NCBI RefSeq assembly: GCF_040115645.1 | Contig: NC_089546.1 | Location: 3,445,001-3,509,000, forward strand | From: Euwallacea fornicatus | Taxonomy: Eukaryota > Arthropoda > Insecta > Coleoptera > Curculionidae | DNA: 64,000 nucleotides | Reading direction: 5' to 3' | Shown here: one piece after another, positions 1 to 10,352 of the stretch | How the letters are laid out: each line of letters starts with the position of its first letter | How positions within the stretch are numbered: the first letter of the stretch is position 1 | Position numbers and translations under genes: made by a program | The notes under the pieces: model-generated | The model's database searches: none | The model's input: only the letters and a program-made list of their open reading frames with translations | Told to the model about the DNA's origin: nothing

Positions 1-119
1 AAAAAAATGTATTATAAAAGTTTTCTAGTCATTGTTTTTTTTTTGTCTAATATCAAAATTTGGTGACATAATTCAGGACGTTATCATCAACATTTACACT
101 TATGTAGGGATAGGGTTAT

Positions 120-590
120 GCTAGTACAAATTGTAGATTTTTGAATTCTAAACACGATATTGTTAAGGAAACTGGGACGTTCCCCTTGAAATAAACAAGT
201 TATTGACATTTGAAATGATGCATTTTCGAAGACACGTTTCGAGGATTCTTCCTTAAATTCAAATGTCCATAACGTAGTTTATCAGGTCCTCTTTGGGCTC
301 TGAAATGCCGATTGCAAAATTCGCAGTAGTCAGGACACAGCACGCATTTCCATGGAACCTTGCAGCTGTAAAATTTTTTAAAACCTTCGAAATAACTCTA
401 AAACGGGTCTCCTTTTAGCCCAAAGTGATCGAACTCGAAATTCATAGCGGTTAGAAAATAATGTCAATTTCCATGGTACTTTGCAGCTGGTAAAATTTCC
501 AAATTTTCTGGAATAACTCGAAAACGGTGAACTTTATAGATAAGACACCTTATATAAACTGACCTCTAAATTTAATGGAAAATCAAAAAT
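120..590 (+). repeat. Dispersed repeat family A, copy 1
   Basis: This block resembles 16340-16690 in the same orientation and 15540-16010 in the opposite orientation. Shared landmarks are a start near 'gatttttgaattctaaacac', then 'gttaaggaaactgggac', then 'gaaataa.caagttattg', and a recurring closing motif close to 'aataactcgaaaacggt'. The closing part occurs twice inside this copy (about 340-400 and 460-530), so the element has an internal duplicated unit of roughly 110 bases. There is no coding capacity and the family is not recognised. Confidence 0.6.
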
Positions 591-599
591 GCCAAAAAA

Positions 600-2440
600 T
601 TAGGCAGTTTCATTTATAATAAGGAAGTTTATGTTACGTGGGGGGAGGACAACAAGATTATTTTTAAGTTCTACTCCTAAAAAAAGAAAAGGAGTATCGA
701 TTTTAATTTTTTTTTATGGAAAAAGTAAAGAAATTCGATGAAGGTAGATTGTTAAAACATAAGGACTTTGTTTATGTCAGGTTACTGTTGTACCTGGAAC
801 GCACTTCTTGTTGACGTCAAAATTTACGAGGTGAACCGAGTTAGCCATTCAGCCTAAGAGACCCATATTTATTGGATTCAGGTCTCATTTATTATTTTTT
901 AATATCCATTTATGGCGCAACGATTTTTTTTCCAAAATATGGGAACTGCTTCAGTTCTGATCCAGACCCAATTGAATTTCAACTACATTTTGCGACAGTT
1001 ATGATACGGATCAGAACCATCCATAAATACCGTTGTTGACGTTTCATTAAAATCCTTTTTATCGGTAAAAGGATAAGAAAGGATCAAAGTACTCCAGTTT
1101 GATATTTTCCTAAGAAACAGATATACGATCGGATGTCAAGAGATATTAGGTGCCATGATGTTCTTGTTTCCGAAAGGAAAATCTGGTTAATGTTTTGGTT
1201 TTTTAGTTTTTGCCTGTACGGAGTGATTGAAATTCGATATCCAAGAAGAAAATAGCACTATTTATTCGGTGAGAAGCAATGGTTGGTGAGGCTGAGAAGA
1301 GCAAATAAAAGGGTTTTTTGTTGTTTTTAAATATATATTGAGTCATCAAATACTATGTATGAATTAAAAGTTAGCAGGAGTGTCATATACCGGCTGTAAG
1401 GGCCACTAGATCAATGCACTGGCAACTTTACTTGGAAGATAATTTTCATGGAAACCACGATACTGACCAATACTTTACATTTTTACTTAACGTTTTCGAG
1501 GCTATTATTTCCTTTGGTAGAGCTGCTAGGAATTTGATCGAATATGTCGAATTTGAACGAAATGAAAGCATAGCTTTGATAAGGTTTTACATTTCCATGG
1601 TCTCAGTTAGGATTTTGTAAACTTCTAGTAAGACTGTCTACGAGATCATTATCATGGAAGTGGAGAAATTGATTAATGCTGTGTTCTAATTTTTTCGTTT
1701 CGATGGAAATTATCTTGCTAGCAAAGTTACCGGAGGTTTCAGAAACGAAACCTAACGAGAATTAGTGATTCTTATCATGAACGCTTCCGTGGAAGGTGCC
1801 AGCTAACGCGATCCTTTAAGAGTCAGTAGACCAAAGTCCTGACAACCAAGAGGATAATATTCATGGGAACATTAGAATAAAGTCACGGTATGCGTCAGTT
1901 TTGTGGGTTCCATGGAAAGTACCTTTCGGTAAAGTTGTCAGATCTTGATCTACTGTATTGATAGCGCTCCTGATATTAGGTCATCTCATTTTAACTTGTT
2001 AAACACTAGTTGTTAGATACGTATTAATTTCTTCTATTTTCCTACTAAATATGTATATTAAGCGAAATATATTCTAAATAACAGGTGGCAGTGACTTTTA
2101 TTACGCTATTGAAGTCTAAGCTGCACCTTTCTGAATGAGAATGCGGTAAAAACTTCCTCTGCACACCATCGACGTTCGTGACCAGAACCTTTTATAATTC
2201 GTCTTAGTTGGGTTTATCGATCATTAGTAAGGTGTAATAACTTGCCATTATTAAATTAGGCTTCTTATTGCTCCCATTATTGAAACCGACACTTACTCCC
2301 GAAAGACCCCTTCTTGCGATTTAGGGGTGCATTAAAGCCTCCATTCAAGCTAATCTCAAAACGACTTAGAAAACGTGAGTTTCCAATTTACGTCTAACGG
2401 TAAACACAAGATGAAAGCCACTTGGTAATCAAAAAGTTGG
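600..2440. other. Intergenic DNA with possible degenerate tandem units (1370-1960)
   Basis: No gene is recognised. Between about 1370 and 1960 a motif close to 'tttccatggaaa', followed some 20-40 bases later by a 'gctaaagttgccagatc'-like string, recurs several times at irregular spacing. This suggests an old tandem array that has decayed. The open frame at 1414-1620 lies in it and is not a convincing gene. Confidence 0.3.
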
Positions 2441-2449
2441 AAAGACCTA

Positions 2450-3130
2450 GTAGGGTTCGATGAGCCCCAAGGATCCCGGACAAACAAACTTTAACAAACA
2501 AACTTTACCTTTATTGTTTTATCGGCCCTTCGGCCTTTCCTGTGTTGATAAGCAGGGTGTTGGTAAATGCTAAAATGCTTTCAAAACTGCTTACGTAGGA
2601 CAATAACTTTCGCACTTCAGCAAACTCTATCAAATTACGCAATCCCATATTTTTTTCTTTTACTACTGAAAATCTGGTTTGGCCCTTGGGTTGGAAAAAA
2701 TCAGTGCTGTAGACTCTCCAAGTCCAAGCCGACATGCAATAAAGCAAAATCCCCGGAGGATAATAAAGATTTAAGGCGACGCGCTGGAAATGAATAAAGG
2801 ACGTAGGTTCTGGTATTATTTTTCTTGTTTAATGCGAAACGCAACGTTTTCTGCTTGAATTCCGGGAAAAAATTATTATTTTCAAACATAAAAAGGCCAT
2901 AAGGGAAAACAAAGTGCGTGATACGTATAAATTGTTCTGGTTTTTCTTTGGCGCTTCTCACCTTTGAGCAGGGATAACAATAATTTGTGGATTTTCCTAA
3001 AATCTCGCCTGCTAAAAATCTGTTATTTACGACTTCCTCGTAGAGAAAAGGTTCGTGTTTACCAATCCTGCTGATAGTAATAGCAGTAATCAAAAAGCTT
3101 ACGTTTTGATGCCCGTTAATAGAGACCCGC
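2450..3130 (-). repeat. Dispersed repeat family B, copy 1 (possible decayed coding element)
   Basis: Read on the minus strand, this block resembles 7060-7440. Both copies contain a 'caataaagg.aaagtt' string followed by a GGATCC-containing tail. Both also have a decayed open frame upstream with a shared run of similar residues ('HFVF' or 'HFVL', then 'GLF', then a basic stretch). The minus-strand frame 2701-3132 (143 codons, with a CysTyrProCys motif) is the longest remnant. I do not recognise the protein. AATAAA inside a repeated block would fit the end of a retroelement, but no reverse transcriptase or integrase is visible. Confidence 0.4.
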
Positions 3131-3132
3131 AC

Positions 3133-3570
3133 GAGTGATATTTTTGTATCTATTACACTACATCACCAGTACAGTTTTGGGCATAATACTTTTAAGGTGA
3201 GGTAATTAATTTCCTATTGGATATAAACTTGCAATATATTCATATCGAAGGTTGGAAATAGGGTGTAACCTCATAGTAGATGGGTGCCATTCGTTTTTCA
3301 TAACCCGGCTCTTTGTGATTCACATTATGTTAAATTAGTCTTCACTTTGTGATAACGCCATTGTCTTATTTTCAGTTATATTCTATCCAATATAATGGCG
3401 AAAATAAATAGGTGACTAAAAGTAGGAAATTTTTGTACTGAGAAAACTACTTGAAGAAATCTTTGTATTATTATTCCTGTCTCCTAAATGTCAATAAAAT
3501 AGTATGCAAGTGCAATTTGCCGCCCCAATCTAAGAAAGGATTATACGGGGAAGTACTAGTTTTGGAAATG
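3133..3570. other. Intergenic, nothing recognised
   Basis: A+T-rich DNA between repeat family B and the fold-back element that begins at 3573. I see no coding, RNA or repeat signal in it. Confidence 0.5.
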
Positions 3571-3572
3571 TA

Positions 3573-4601
3573 CAAGGTGTCTTCAGAAGGTCTGCACAAA
3601 ATCATATCATAGATTTGTGAGGCGAAAACATGACGATTTGAGCGAATTTATCTTAGTCCAAAAGTGGACGCTTTTCAAAACACAGGGCGTCAGAGTCAAG
3701 ATTAAAAACAAAGGAAAAGGATTAATTACTTTGTTTGTAACGGTGCTATCTGGGCAAAATGCCCTATCGGGGATTTTTAGGGACGAGAAATCAAAATCCG
3801 TTTGTATTTTCGACGTACATTGCACAGGGCGATATCAACGCTAAGTAAATTCTTTTTAAAGGGGTATCATTTTTTCATCACTCGTATAAAACTTATTTTT
3901 GACTAAATGTGTGTTTTCCTATATGTTTCATGGAAGAAAAGGTATTTAGATACAAGTCCTTACGGGCATTCTTTGTTGAGATATTTGAAGTGTAAAGTTC
4001 GCTGCGTGTCTTGAAAACCAACTTCACAGTATATACTTATTCGTAACTGATATAGTTAAATAAAAACACGAAGATTTTTAAAAAATAATAAGAAAGGAAG
4101 GTTAATTGAATATGTGTATTTTTTTGGTTTCAATTATACGAGTAAATATAATATAATAAATTGTTTTTCAAAACATGCAGCGAACATTAAACGTTAAGTA
4201 CTTCAAGAAGCAATGTTCGTAGGGACTTGTGGCACGAGACGATTTTGCATAAAAAAAATTATGCAAACCCAAATTTAGTCATAAATAAGTTTTGTATCGG
4301 GTATTAAAAAAGTTCTGCTTCTTTTAAATCGAGTTCATCTAGCGCCGACAGCGTCCTCTACAATGTGCATCGAAACTATAAACGGATCTTTGGCCTTAAA
4401 ACCCCCCCGCTGCGAAATTTTATTCAGATCGTAGCATTACAAACGAAGTTATATATATTTCCCCTTTTTTAATCTTCACTTTGACCTCTTGTATTTTGAA
4501 AACTGTTTACTTTTGGTCTAAGTTAAATTAAATTAAATCGTCATTTGTTCATCTCCGAAATATACGGTAGAATTTTGTACAGACCTTTTAGAGACTACCT
4601 G
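3573..4601. mobile_element. Fold-back element with about 450-base imperfect inverted arms
   Basis: The left arm (3573 to about 4025) is matched by the reverse complement of the right arm (about 4165-4601) along almost its whole length. Anchors include 'aaaacttattt.tgactaaat', 'acaagtcc.tacg' and 'gttcgctgc'. The ends are CAAGGTGTCTTC and CAGGTAGTCTC, each preceded by TA (3571-3572 and 4602-4603), which is the usual Tc1/mariner target duplication. The arms are clearly diverged, so this is an old copy. The short open frames at 3607-3844 lie inside the arm and are not genes. It belongs with the CAGGGTG-ended fold-backs of this window. Confidence 0.75.
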
Positions 4602-4603
4602 TA

Positions 4604-5690
4604 TAATGAAAAATTAAAAGTAGCAACTACATTCTCAGCATCCCCCTAAACTTCTCTTCGCACAGTAATTTAGCATATTTTGGCCTTTTTTAAGTGACTG
4701 CTTGTTTTAAGTCACTCCCAATTACTCGAAAGAAACTTTCCTGGTCCAAGCCTTTCATGTTTCAAAGAAGCAGGTGACTGGCTCTTCAACAGGTGACGTC
4801 TTAAGTAAAACCTTCTCTACAGCCCTAAAATCTCTTAGTCTTAGTTGAGGTAATAGAATTAACGAAAAATTCAAAGTAAAAACCATTTAATGTGGATTCT
4901 TCAGTTTACCTTAGTTTAAATAGAGAATACACTTTACGTTTGTGGAGGAAACACGCAAACGATCATAATTAAAAGCATTACGACATACGCCCGTTTCACG
5001 TTTGTGTATGACCAGCGGGCACATGTCGCACCTCGAAGACCAGTTTCGAGCTTAATGGCTCTCATCAATTTTGCTCAATTTTAGTCGAACCCACAGAAGT
5101 AGAAAGTTGTAGAAAACGCTAGGTATTGTATTTTGAATTGGAGAAAAGTTTGCAGCAGCGACCTGTATGCAGTTGTAATTTAATATTGATTGTGCTCCGT
5201 GAGCTTCAGCAAGCGAATGGTAGCAGCTGTACTTAATTCCAGTAATTTCAATACAGTTTTTGGTAACTTTCAGTTTATAGGTTAGCAACTGGATATGTAT
5301 CGAAGTGAAGAAAGCGAACACATTCGAAATGAGTCTTTGGGGTGATGCATTAAGGCGTACGTGGTTAATGTGGAGTTTTGTGCACTTAACATTGCGGTTG
5401 AAGTTTTGCTTAAGTGTGTTCACAAGTTATCCCTACAAGCTAAGATTATAGTGATTTTAGTTTTCCAGGCTATTTAACATTGAAATTTTAATATGATGCT
5501 TGGTCTTTGGTATTTTAGGGTTTCAAATTGCAATTGACTGTTGGCTAGATCTCACTCAATATGTTTACTCTAGATAGAAAAACAATGGACCTTTCCACCT
5601 TTTCCTTTATTGTTTCCGTATAGATTTATACTTTTAATTGAAATATTTATCGCTAGAATAATTTTCTTATCGACACTTCCTGTTTGATAT
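4604..5690. other. Intergenic, nothing recognised
   Basis: No transposase fragment, RNA gene or repeat is recognised. The minus-strand open frame 5052-5423 (123 codons) has no recognisable motif, and I see nothing marking it as a gene. Confidence 0.4.
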
Positions 5691-5694
5691 ACAG

Positions 5695-5810
5695 GGTTTT
5701 GCAGGAGATGTACAAACTTCGATATGTTATTCCAAATTTCATTCTAAGCAACAAAATTCCTATAAACACATGACCGCAAAAGCTTCGTTTAGGATATACA
5801 GGGTGATAAA
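5695..5810 (+). repeat. Two CAGGGT-type terminal motifs in direct orientation
   Basis: 'tatacagggttttgcagg' near 5691 and 'tatacagggtgataaaag' near 5797 both match the TA-flanked ends seen on the fold-back elements. I could not find the matching inverted ends, so these are read as solo or truncated termini. Confidence 0.35.
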
Positions 5811-6117
5811 AGTTAATTTTGAAAATAATTTTTTTAAAGTATTTTAAAATTAATTATTGGTATTTTAAAGAAGTTTGGCACACAACATTGTCATTAAGAT
5901 ATCTTTTGCAATAAAAGTAAATAAAATCTGTAAGTAGTGGCGTGCGTAGCACCAATTGTTACAATTAAATAAACAAAAAAATGGGACGCCGCTGTTTTTT
6001 TGATACGATATCTTGATTTTTGAAATCCTCAGCTATTCTGCTAAAACAAATTTCTCTTCAACATTTATCGTAAAGTGTGTAGTTTTTCAGAAACCATTAG
6101 TGCAACTTGATGGTATT

Positions 6118-6458
6118 ATGGATCGATATGATTATGAAAATATTCTAGAAAATCACAAGCTGATATGAGCTGAGATATAATATGAGCCTTCGTTAGACTT
6201 TCCAACACGACAACGACTTGAAGCATATCTCCAAATTAATTAAAGGGTGGTTAACCCTACATAACTTTGATGTGACGATCTGGCCGCCTCAAAACACCGA
6301 TCTGAACCCTATTGAGAATTTTTGAGATGAAATTGACGGAATAATTCATGAGAAAAGAGTAACAAATATAACGGATTTGTTCAAAGACGTTCTTGGAACT
6401 GAATGTTTGAAGATTATATTTGAAAAATTAATAAAAACTATAAACAACAGATCTTGAG
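6118..6458 (+). pseudogene. Tc1-like transposase fragment (C-terminal part, DD34E)
   Basis: Reading from 6118, the frame starts MDRYDYENILENHK, a form typical of Tc1-family transposases just before the second catalytic Asp. After two stop codons and a frame change, it continues with FQHDNDLKH (second Asp), WPPQNTDLNPIENF (catalytic Glu) and a C-terminal tail. Between Asp and Glu I count 34 residues, which is the Tc1 signature. The Trp usually found after ENF is a TGA stop. The N-terminal DNA-binding half and first Asp are not recognisable upstream, and terminal repeats were not found. This is a dead relic. Confidence 0.75.
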
Positions 6459-6469
6459 AAGTATTGATA

Positions 6470-7050
6470 TTAATAATTGAAAATAAGGGATATGCTACTA
6501 GATACTAAATAAAAGATTTGCTATTTTTCTTAGGGAAAACATAAGAAATGTTTTAGTTGCTCTGCTTTTCATCCATGATTGGCATTTTTTTAAATTTGCA
6601 GTTTAAAAGCATTTGGCAAACAAACCTTAACATTAATATATTTATTTTTAATTTTAATTAATAATCAGTGTATAAATTTACATCAAATTTGTTTTGTTGC
6701 AGAAAAAAATAGAATTTAAAGTTGCCCTACATATGAACGACAGTGTAGGTACTAATGATTGTCGAAATGTTTTATGACGTCATCACTTGCAGTACCACTT
6801 CGCTAATAAGCATAATCTTCATGCTAATATTTTCCGGTATCGCATGTTCTTTAGTTCTTCCTAATTCAAGCACATAACTTTTACCATTAATAAACATTAT
6901 CTCTGCCAGACGTCGCTTCCATTCATGGGCCCAAAATGTAACATTGAAATCAGCAGTTAACAATTTATTCTATTTGCGTAAAATCTGAAACAACGTTTAC
7001 TCGAGAGCCACTTAATGAGTAAAAACTTGAAGGAAAGTTAGAGGTCGTAT
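6470..7050. other. Intergenic, nothing recognised
   Basis: A segment near 6600-6660 loosely resembles 5868-5930 in direct orientation. This may mark leftovers of the element that carried the Tc1 fragment. Otherwise I see nothing. Confidence 0.3.
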
Positions 7051-7059
7051 GTAAGGAAT

Positions 7060-7440
7060 AAACCCACGGGATCCCACACCACTCTAACAAGTAACTTTGC
7101 CTTTATTGTTGCTCCGGTCCCAGGAAGTTTTCAAGACATATCGGGAAGTGGTGGCAAATGAGAAAAGGCTGTCAAAAACATTTACGCCATGTAACTTTTG
7201 CTAAATTTTACGGTTGAACGAACTTTAAGCCTTAAAGTTGCCACAAAAAGTCCATTGTGCGGGCCTGAATTTCTCAGAGGAATGCAAAGAACAAAATGGT
7301 CAGGCCCTTGCCGTGTTTGGTAGGAGAACTTCAGGAGATAATTCGTTTTAGCTTCCAGAGGTGTTGTGAATAGAAATTTAACATTTTTACTACGCCAAAT
7401 CATAATTGTTGTCAATCGTTTTAGGCAGCCCATTTGTTTT
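7060..7440 (-). repeat. Dispersed repeat family B, copy 2
   Basis: This is the second copy of the block at 2450-3130, in the same orientation. The shared tail includes 'caataaagg.aaagtt' and a GGATCC-containing string. The decayed minus-strand frame (7182-7433) shares scattered residues with the frame of copy 1 ('KTNY', 'HFVL', 'GLF', a basic run). The protein is not recognised. Confidence 0.4.
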
Positions 7441-8520
7441 CCTCCTGTTGGCGCTGGAGTACGAAATTGGCAATTACAGGGAAATCTTATGTAATCAATC
7501 TAAATATTGCTATTTAATATTCTCACTCACTGGTGGCAGCTCACCTGCACTGATGTCCTAAAATTTTCAGGACCGTCACGTGGGTTTCTCAATATTTCAG
7601 AATCAACGAAATAAACATCTCTGGATATCCAAAATTTCGATAAGTTCATGACGTAACAGCAGTGGATAGCGGAGAACACATGGTACCCGACTCAAAAGTA
7701 AAGGTATGTTCGTTGACTTACCGAAATTAGTGACCTCGCCTGCAGCTCGTTCGTAAACCTTCGTTTCGCTTGTAACATGCCGCTTTCATTTGCGTTATGA
7801 AACGTACTTTATGTATAGACTAAAACCGTGAAGCAATTCAGGATGTTAAAAAAAAAGAGTCTAAAATATTTAAAGAAGTAATATTATGGGTCAAAATAAA
7901 GGAAACATGGATCCGCAAAGTAACGGTTTTGGAGGTATGGAAGACTTTCTTAAAATATTTATGTACAATTAATTATTACTTATCATGCACAAAAAAGGTC
8001 ATTCTTTTTTATCTCCTTTTTTATTTAGCAAAAACTTGCATTTTCTTATCATACGATGCTACAGACATTGAGTATGTGACTGTTGGCAGTTTATTCGGCT
8101 GTTTATTTTAACGCAGAGTTAACCGCCATGCATTTCATATATGGTCATATATTCTTCATCGAAAGCAGGTGGATAAGATCACGTAGCTCCCTTGGCTTTA
8201 TGCTGTTGCCACGTCCACCATGAGCCTTCACTTGCAGAACAAAGGTGATGCTGACACTTTTTGTCTGTAGAAGTTTTGTCATAATAAGTATTCCATATTG
8301 CTTTGCGCATGTTTTCCACTAAATCACGATGAGTTTAAATCGCTAATTCACAATACGACGATAAATCTTGCCTCTGCTTTGAAGCCTTATTGTTAGTCCA
8401 AAAGAAAGGAATCGCCTAAACCAACTAAGGAATATTAATTCTATGACTATAAACTATCGAAAAAGGTAAAAATAACCTTTTTTTTACGTGTCAAACTAGA
8501 CTACCCCCATAAATCCATTT
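7441..8520. other. Intergenic, nothing recognised
   Basis: No gene, RNA or repeat is recognised. The open frame at 7929-8111 is short, hydrophobic and A+T-driven, and is not convincing. Confidence 0.4.
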
Positions 8521-8529
8521 GATCAAGTA

Positions 8530-8925
8530 TTTATAGTTTCTCATCGCTGGTTGTTACGTCATGGTGTTGAAGACCCTCGTTTTATGTGGTTCCAGCATGG
8601 TAATGGTTCAGCGCAGTTTTTAATTGCCGTTAGAGAGCATTTACACCAAACATTTCTAGGTAGAACGGTAGGAAAGGGCGAACTCGTATTATGGCCTGCC
8701 AGATTGCCTGGTTTGAACTCTCTAGATTTTTTTTGTTGCGGATATATGGAAACATTAGTCTACGGTATTCTCGTAAATAGCCTCAAAGAGCTGCAGCTAC
8801 GAAACGATAAAAAATGTCAATAAATTCAGCTTAATGAGGCGGTTTTAGAAAGAGTTTGAATATCCTTCAGACAACGATGTCGTGTCCGCTTGAAAAAAGG
8901 GCGGAAGGCACTTTAAACATTTTAT
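8530..8925 (+). pseudogene. DD41D (rosa-like) transposase fragment
   Basis: The open frame 8551-8823 carries the C-terminal catalytic block of the DD41D/DUF4817-type transposases seen repeatedly here: WFQHGNGSAQF in place of a QxDGxPxHF motif, then AVREHL, WPARLPGLNSLDFF in place of WPARSPDLNPLDFF, and a LVYG segment. The second catalytic Asp is lost and the SPDL motif is damaged. Only this part survives; the N-terminal half is not recognisable. A short tail after the stop codon (to about 8925) still resembles the family's C terminus in other frames. Confidence 0.7.
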
Positions 8926-8929
8926 GTAA

Positions 8930-9995
8930 CTTTATTTTTGTTTTTGTCAGAAGTGTTTTTCTGTTTGTACATAAAAAATAAGCAATAAATAATTGAAAAT
9001 AAATGTTTCAAAAAATGATAATCTTCAATATCCTCGAAATCTTTACTTTGCAAATCATCGTTTATTAAGAGTCTTTTGTCTATTTTGGTCCATACCATTA
9101 TTTCTTTAAATATTTTACACTATATTTCAACACTATGCATAAAGAATTGTCCTGAGGATTTCACTCATCTCTCTAATTTGATATTTCAACAAGCAATTCT
9201 GATTCTTATCGATATCTTTATCAGTTGTCAGAAAATCACATTAGTAATCACTCGACAGGTATCAATACAATGTATCAATTTCAAGTAATCATTAACTTTC
9301 GATTGTATTACTTAAAGATGTTTAGTTTCGAGATGGTTCCTGCGTTGAAATGTAAAAAAAGTCAAGAGAAAAAAAATATATATATTCAAACTGGTTTAGA
9401 CAATATGCATTAGACCAATTTTTTTTGTTCGAGCAATATTGCGCATTAAATACCATTCGCGTTACACATTAACCAGAGAATTTTACATTTAAGGGTGTTT
9501 TCTTTAAAAACTGCATTTGTTTACTTTCATACTTTCTTAAAAGAGTCTTTCGCACAAAACAGAGAATAAACACATGCAGGTTTTAGAAGGCGCGCAATAA
9601 CGCACAATGAGTCAAAATGAAAAAATTCAACAATTTAAAACAGATTGTGTTCAATTGGTATAATATAATAAAATGATGGCGGAGGTTTCAAGTCTTTCCA
9701 GAAACCTTTCTTCTTTTCTCCAAACCTTTTTTCAATACGGCATAGAGAAAAGAGCATCTTTAAACCGATCCAGCTTTTTTCCCTAAAAGTAACCCAATGC
9801 CGACCATTTCTATTTCATACTTTCGCTTTTTGAATGAACGACTATCGAAATTTTATTACTTCTGTTTATACAGTAATGGGCCTTACTCATATAGTGGTTT
9901 TGTCCTTTAAAATACTGCAATCAAGATTATTATCTCTTCGCATTTTCCTGTTTTATTTATAACTTTATATACTATGGGGCTCTAAATTTGTTAAC
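8930..9995. other. Intergenic, nothing recognised
   Basis: Very A+T-rich. The overlapping small open frames near 9076-9413 have no recognisable features. Confidence 0.4.
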
Positions 9996-10002
9996 CCCTT
10001 GT

Positions 10003-10352
10003 TAACTTTTTAATGCATGTTTTTTATATTTTAAAAATTCAAAAGCAGCGTTAAATAAGACGAAAAATACTATCTTTTGAGCTTTGCTTATTTTTTTAAA
10101 TGTTGCTTACGTCACTGGTGGCGTAAAATAAAAGATTATTTTAAATTGAAATGTCGGTTAAGTGATATCTCAAATTAAAGGTCTTTCGAAAGTACATTCA
10201 ATTGTGTATTGCGATTCAAAATCTATCGATTAGTTTTTGAGAACAGCTGTAAATTTGATAAAAAATGCAATACAAACTCAGTTAAATAGTACGTAAACAA
10301 TGAGAAAACTCGTTTGTTTGTAGGAAATTGGTTTGTTTTCGATTTTGTGCAA
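10003..10352 (+). repeat. Dispersed repeat family C, copy 1
   Basis: This is a direct-orientation match to 55255-55588. Shared strings include 'aaagcagcgttaaat', 'cttttgaa', 'tttttaaatgttg.ttacgt', 'acaaactcagttaaatagta' and 'aggaaattgg.ttgttt'. It is non-coding and the family is not recognised. Confidence 0.65.

Noticed and set aside
2701..3132. 143-codon minus-strand frame as a host gene
   Set aside because: It lies inside a block repeated at 7060-7440 and no domain is recognisable. It is treated as part of a repeat.
3607..3844. Overlapping open frames on both strands
   Set aside because: They lie inside an inverted arm of the 3573-4601 fold-back and are chance frames.
5052..5423. 123-codon minus-strand frame
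   Set aside because: No recognisable motif, no promoter signal, and composition like its surroundings.
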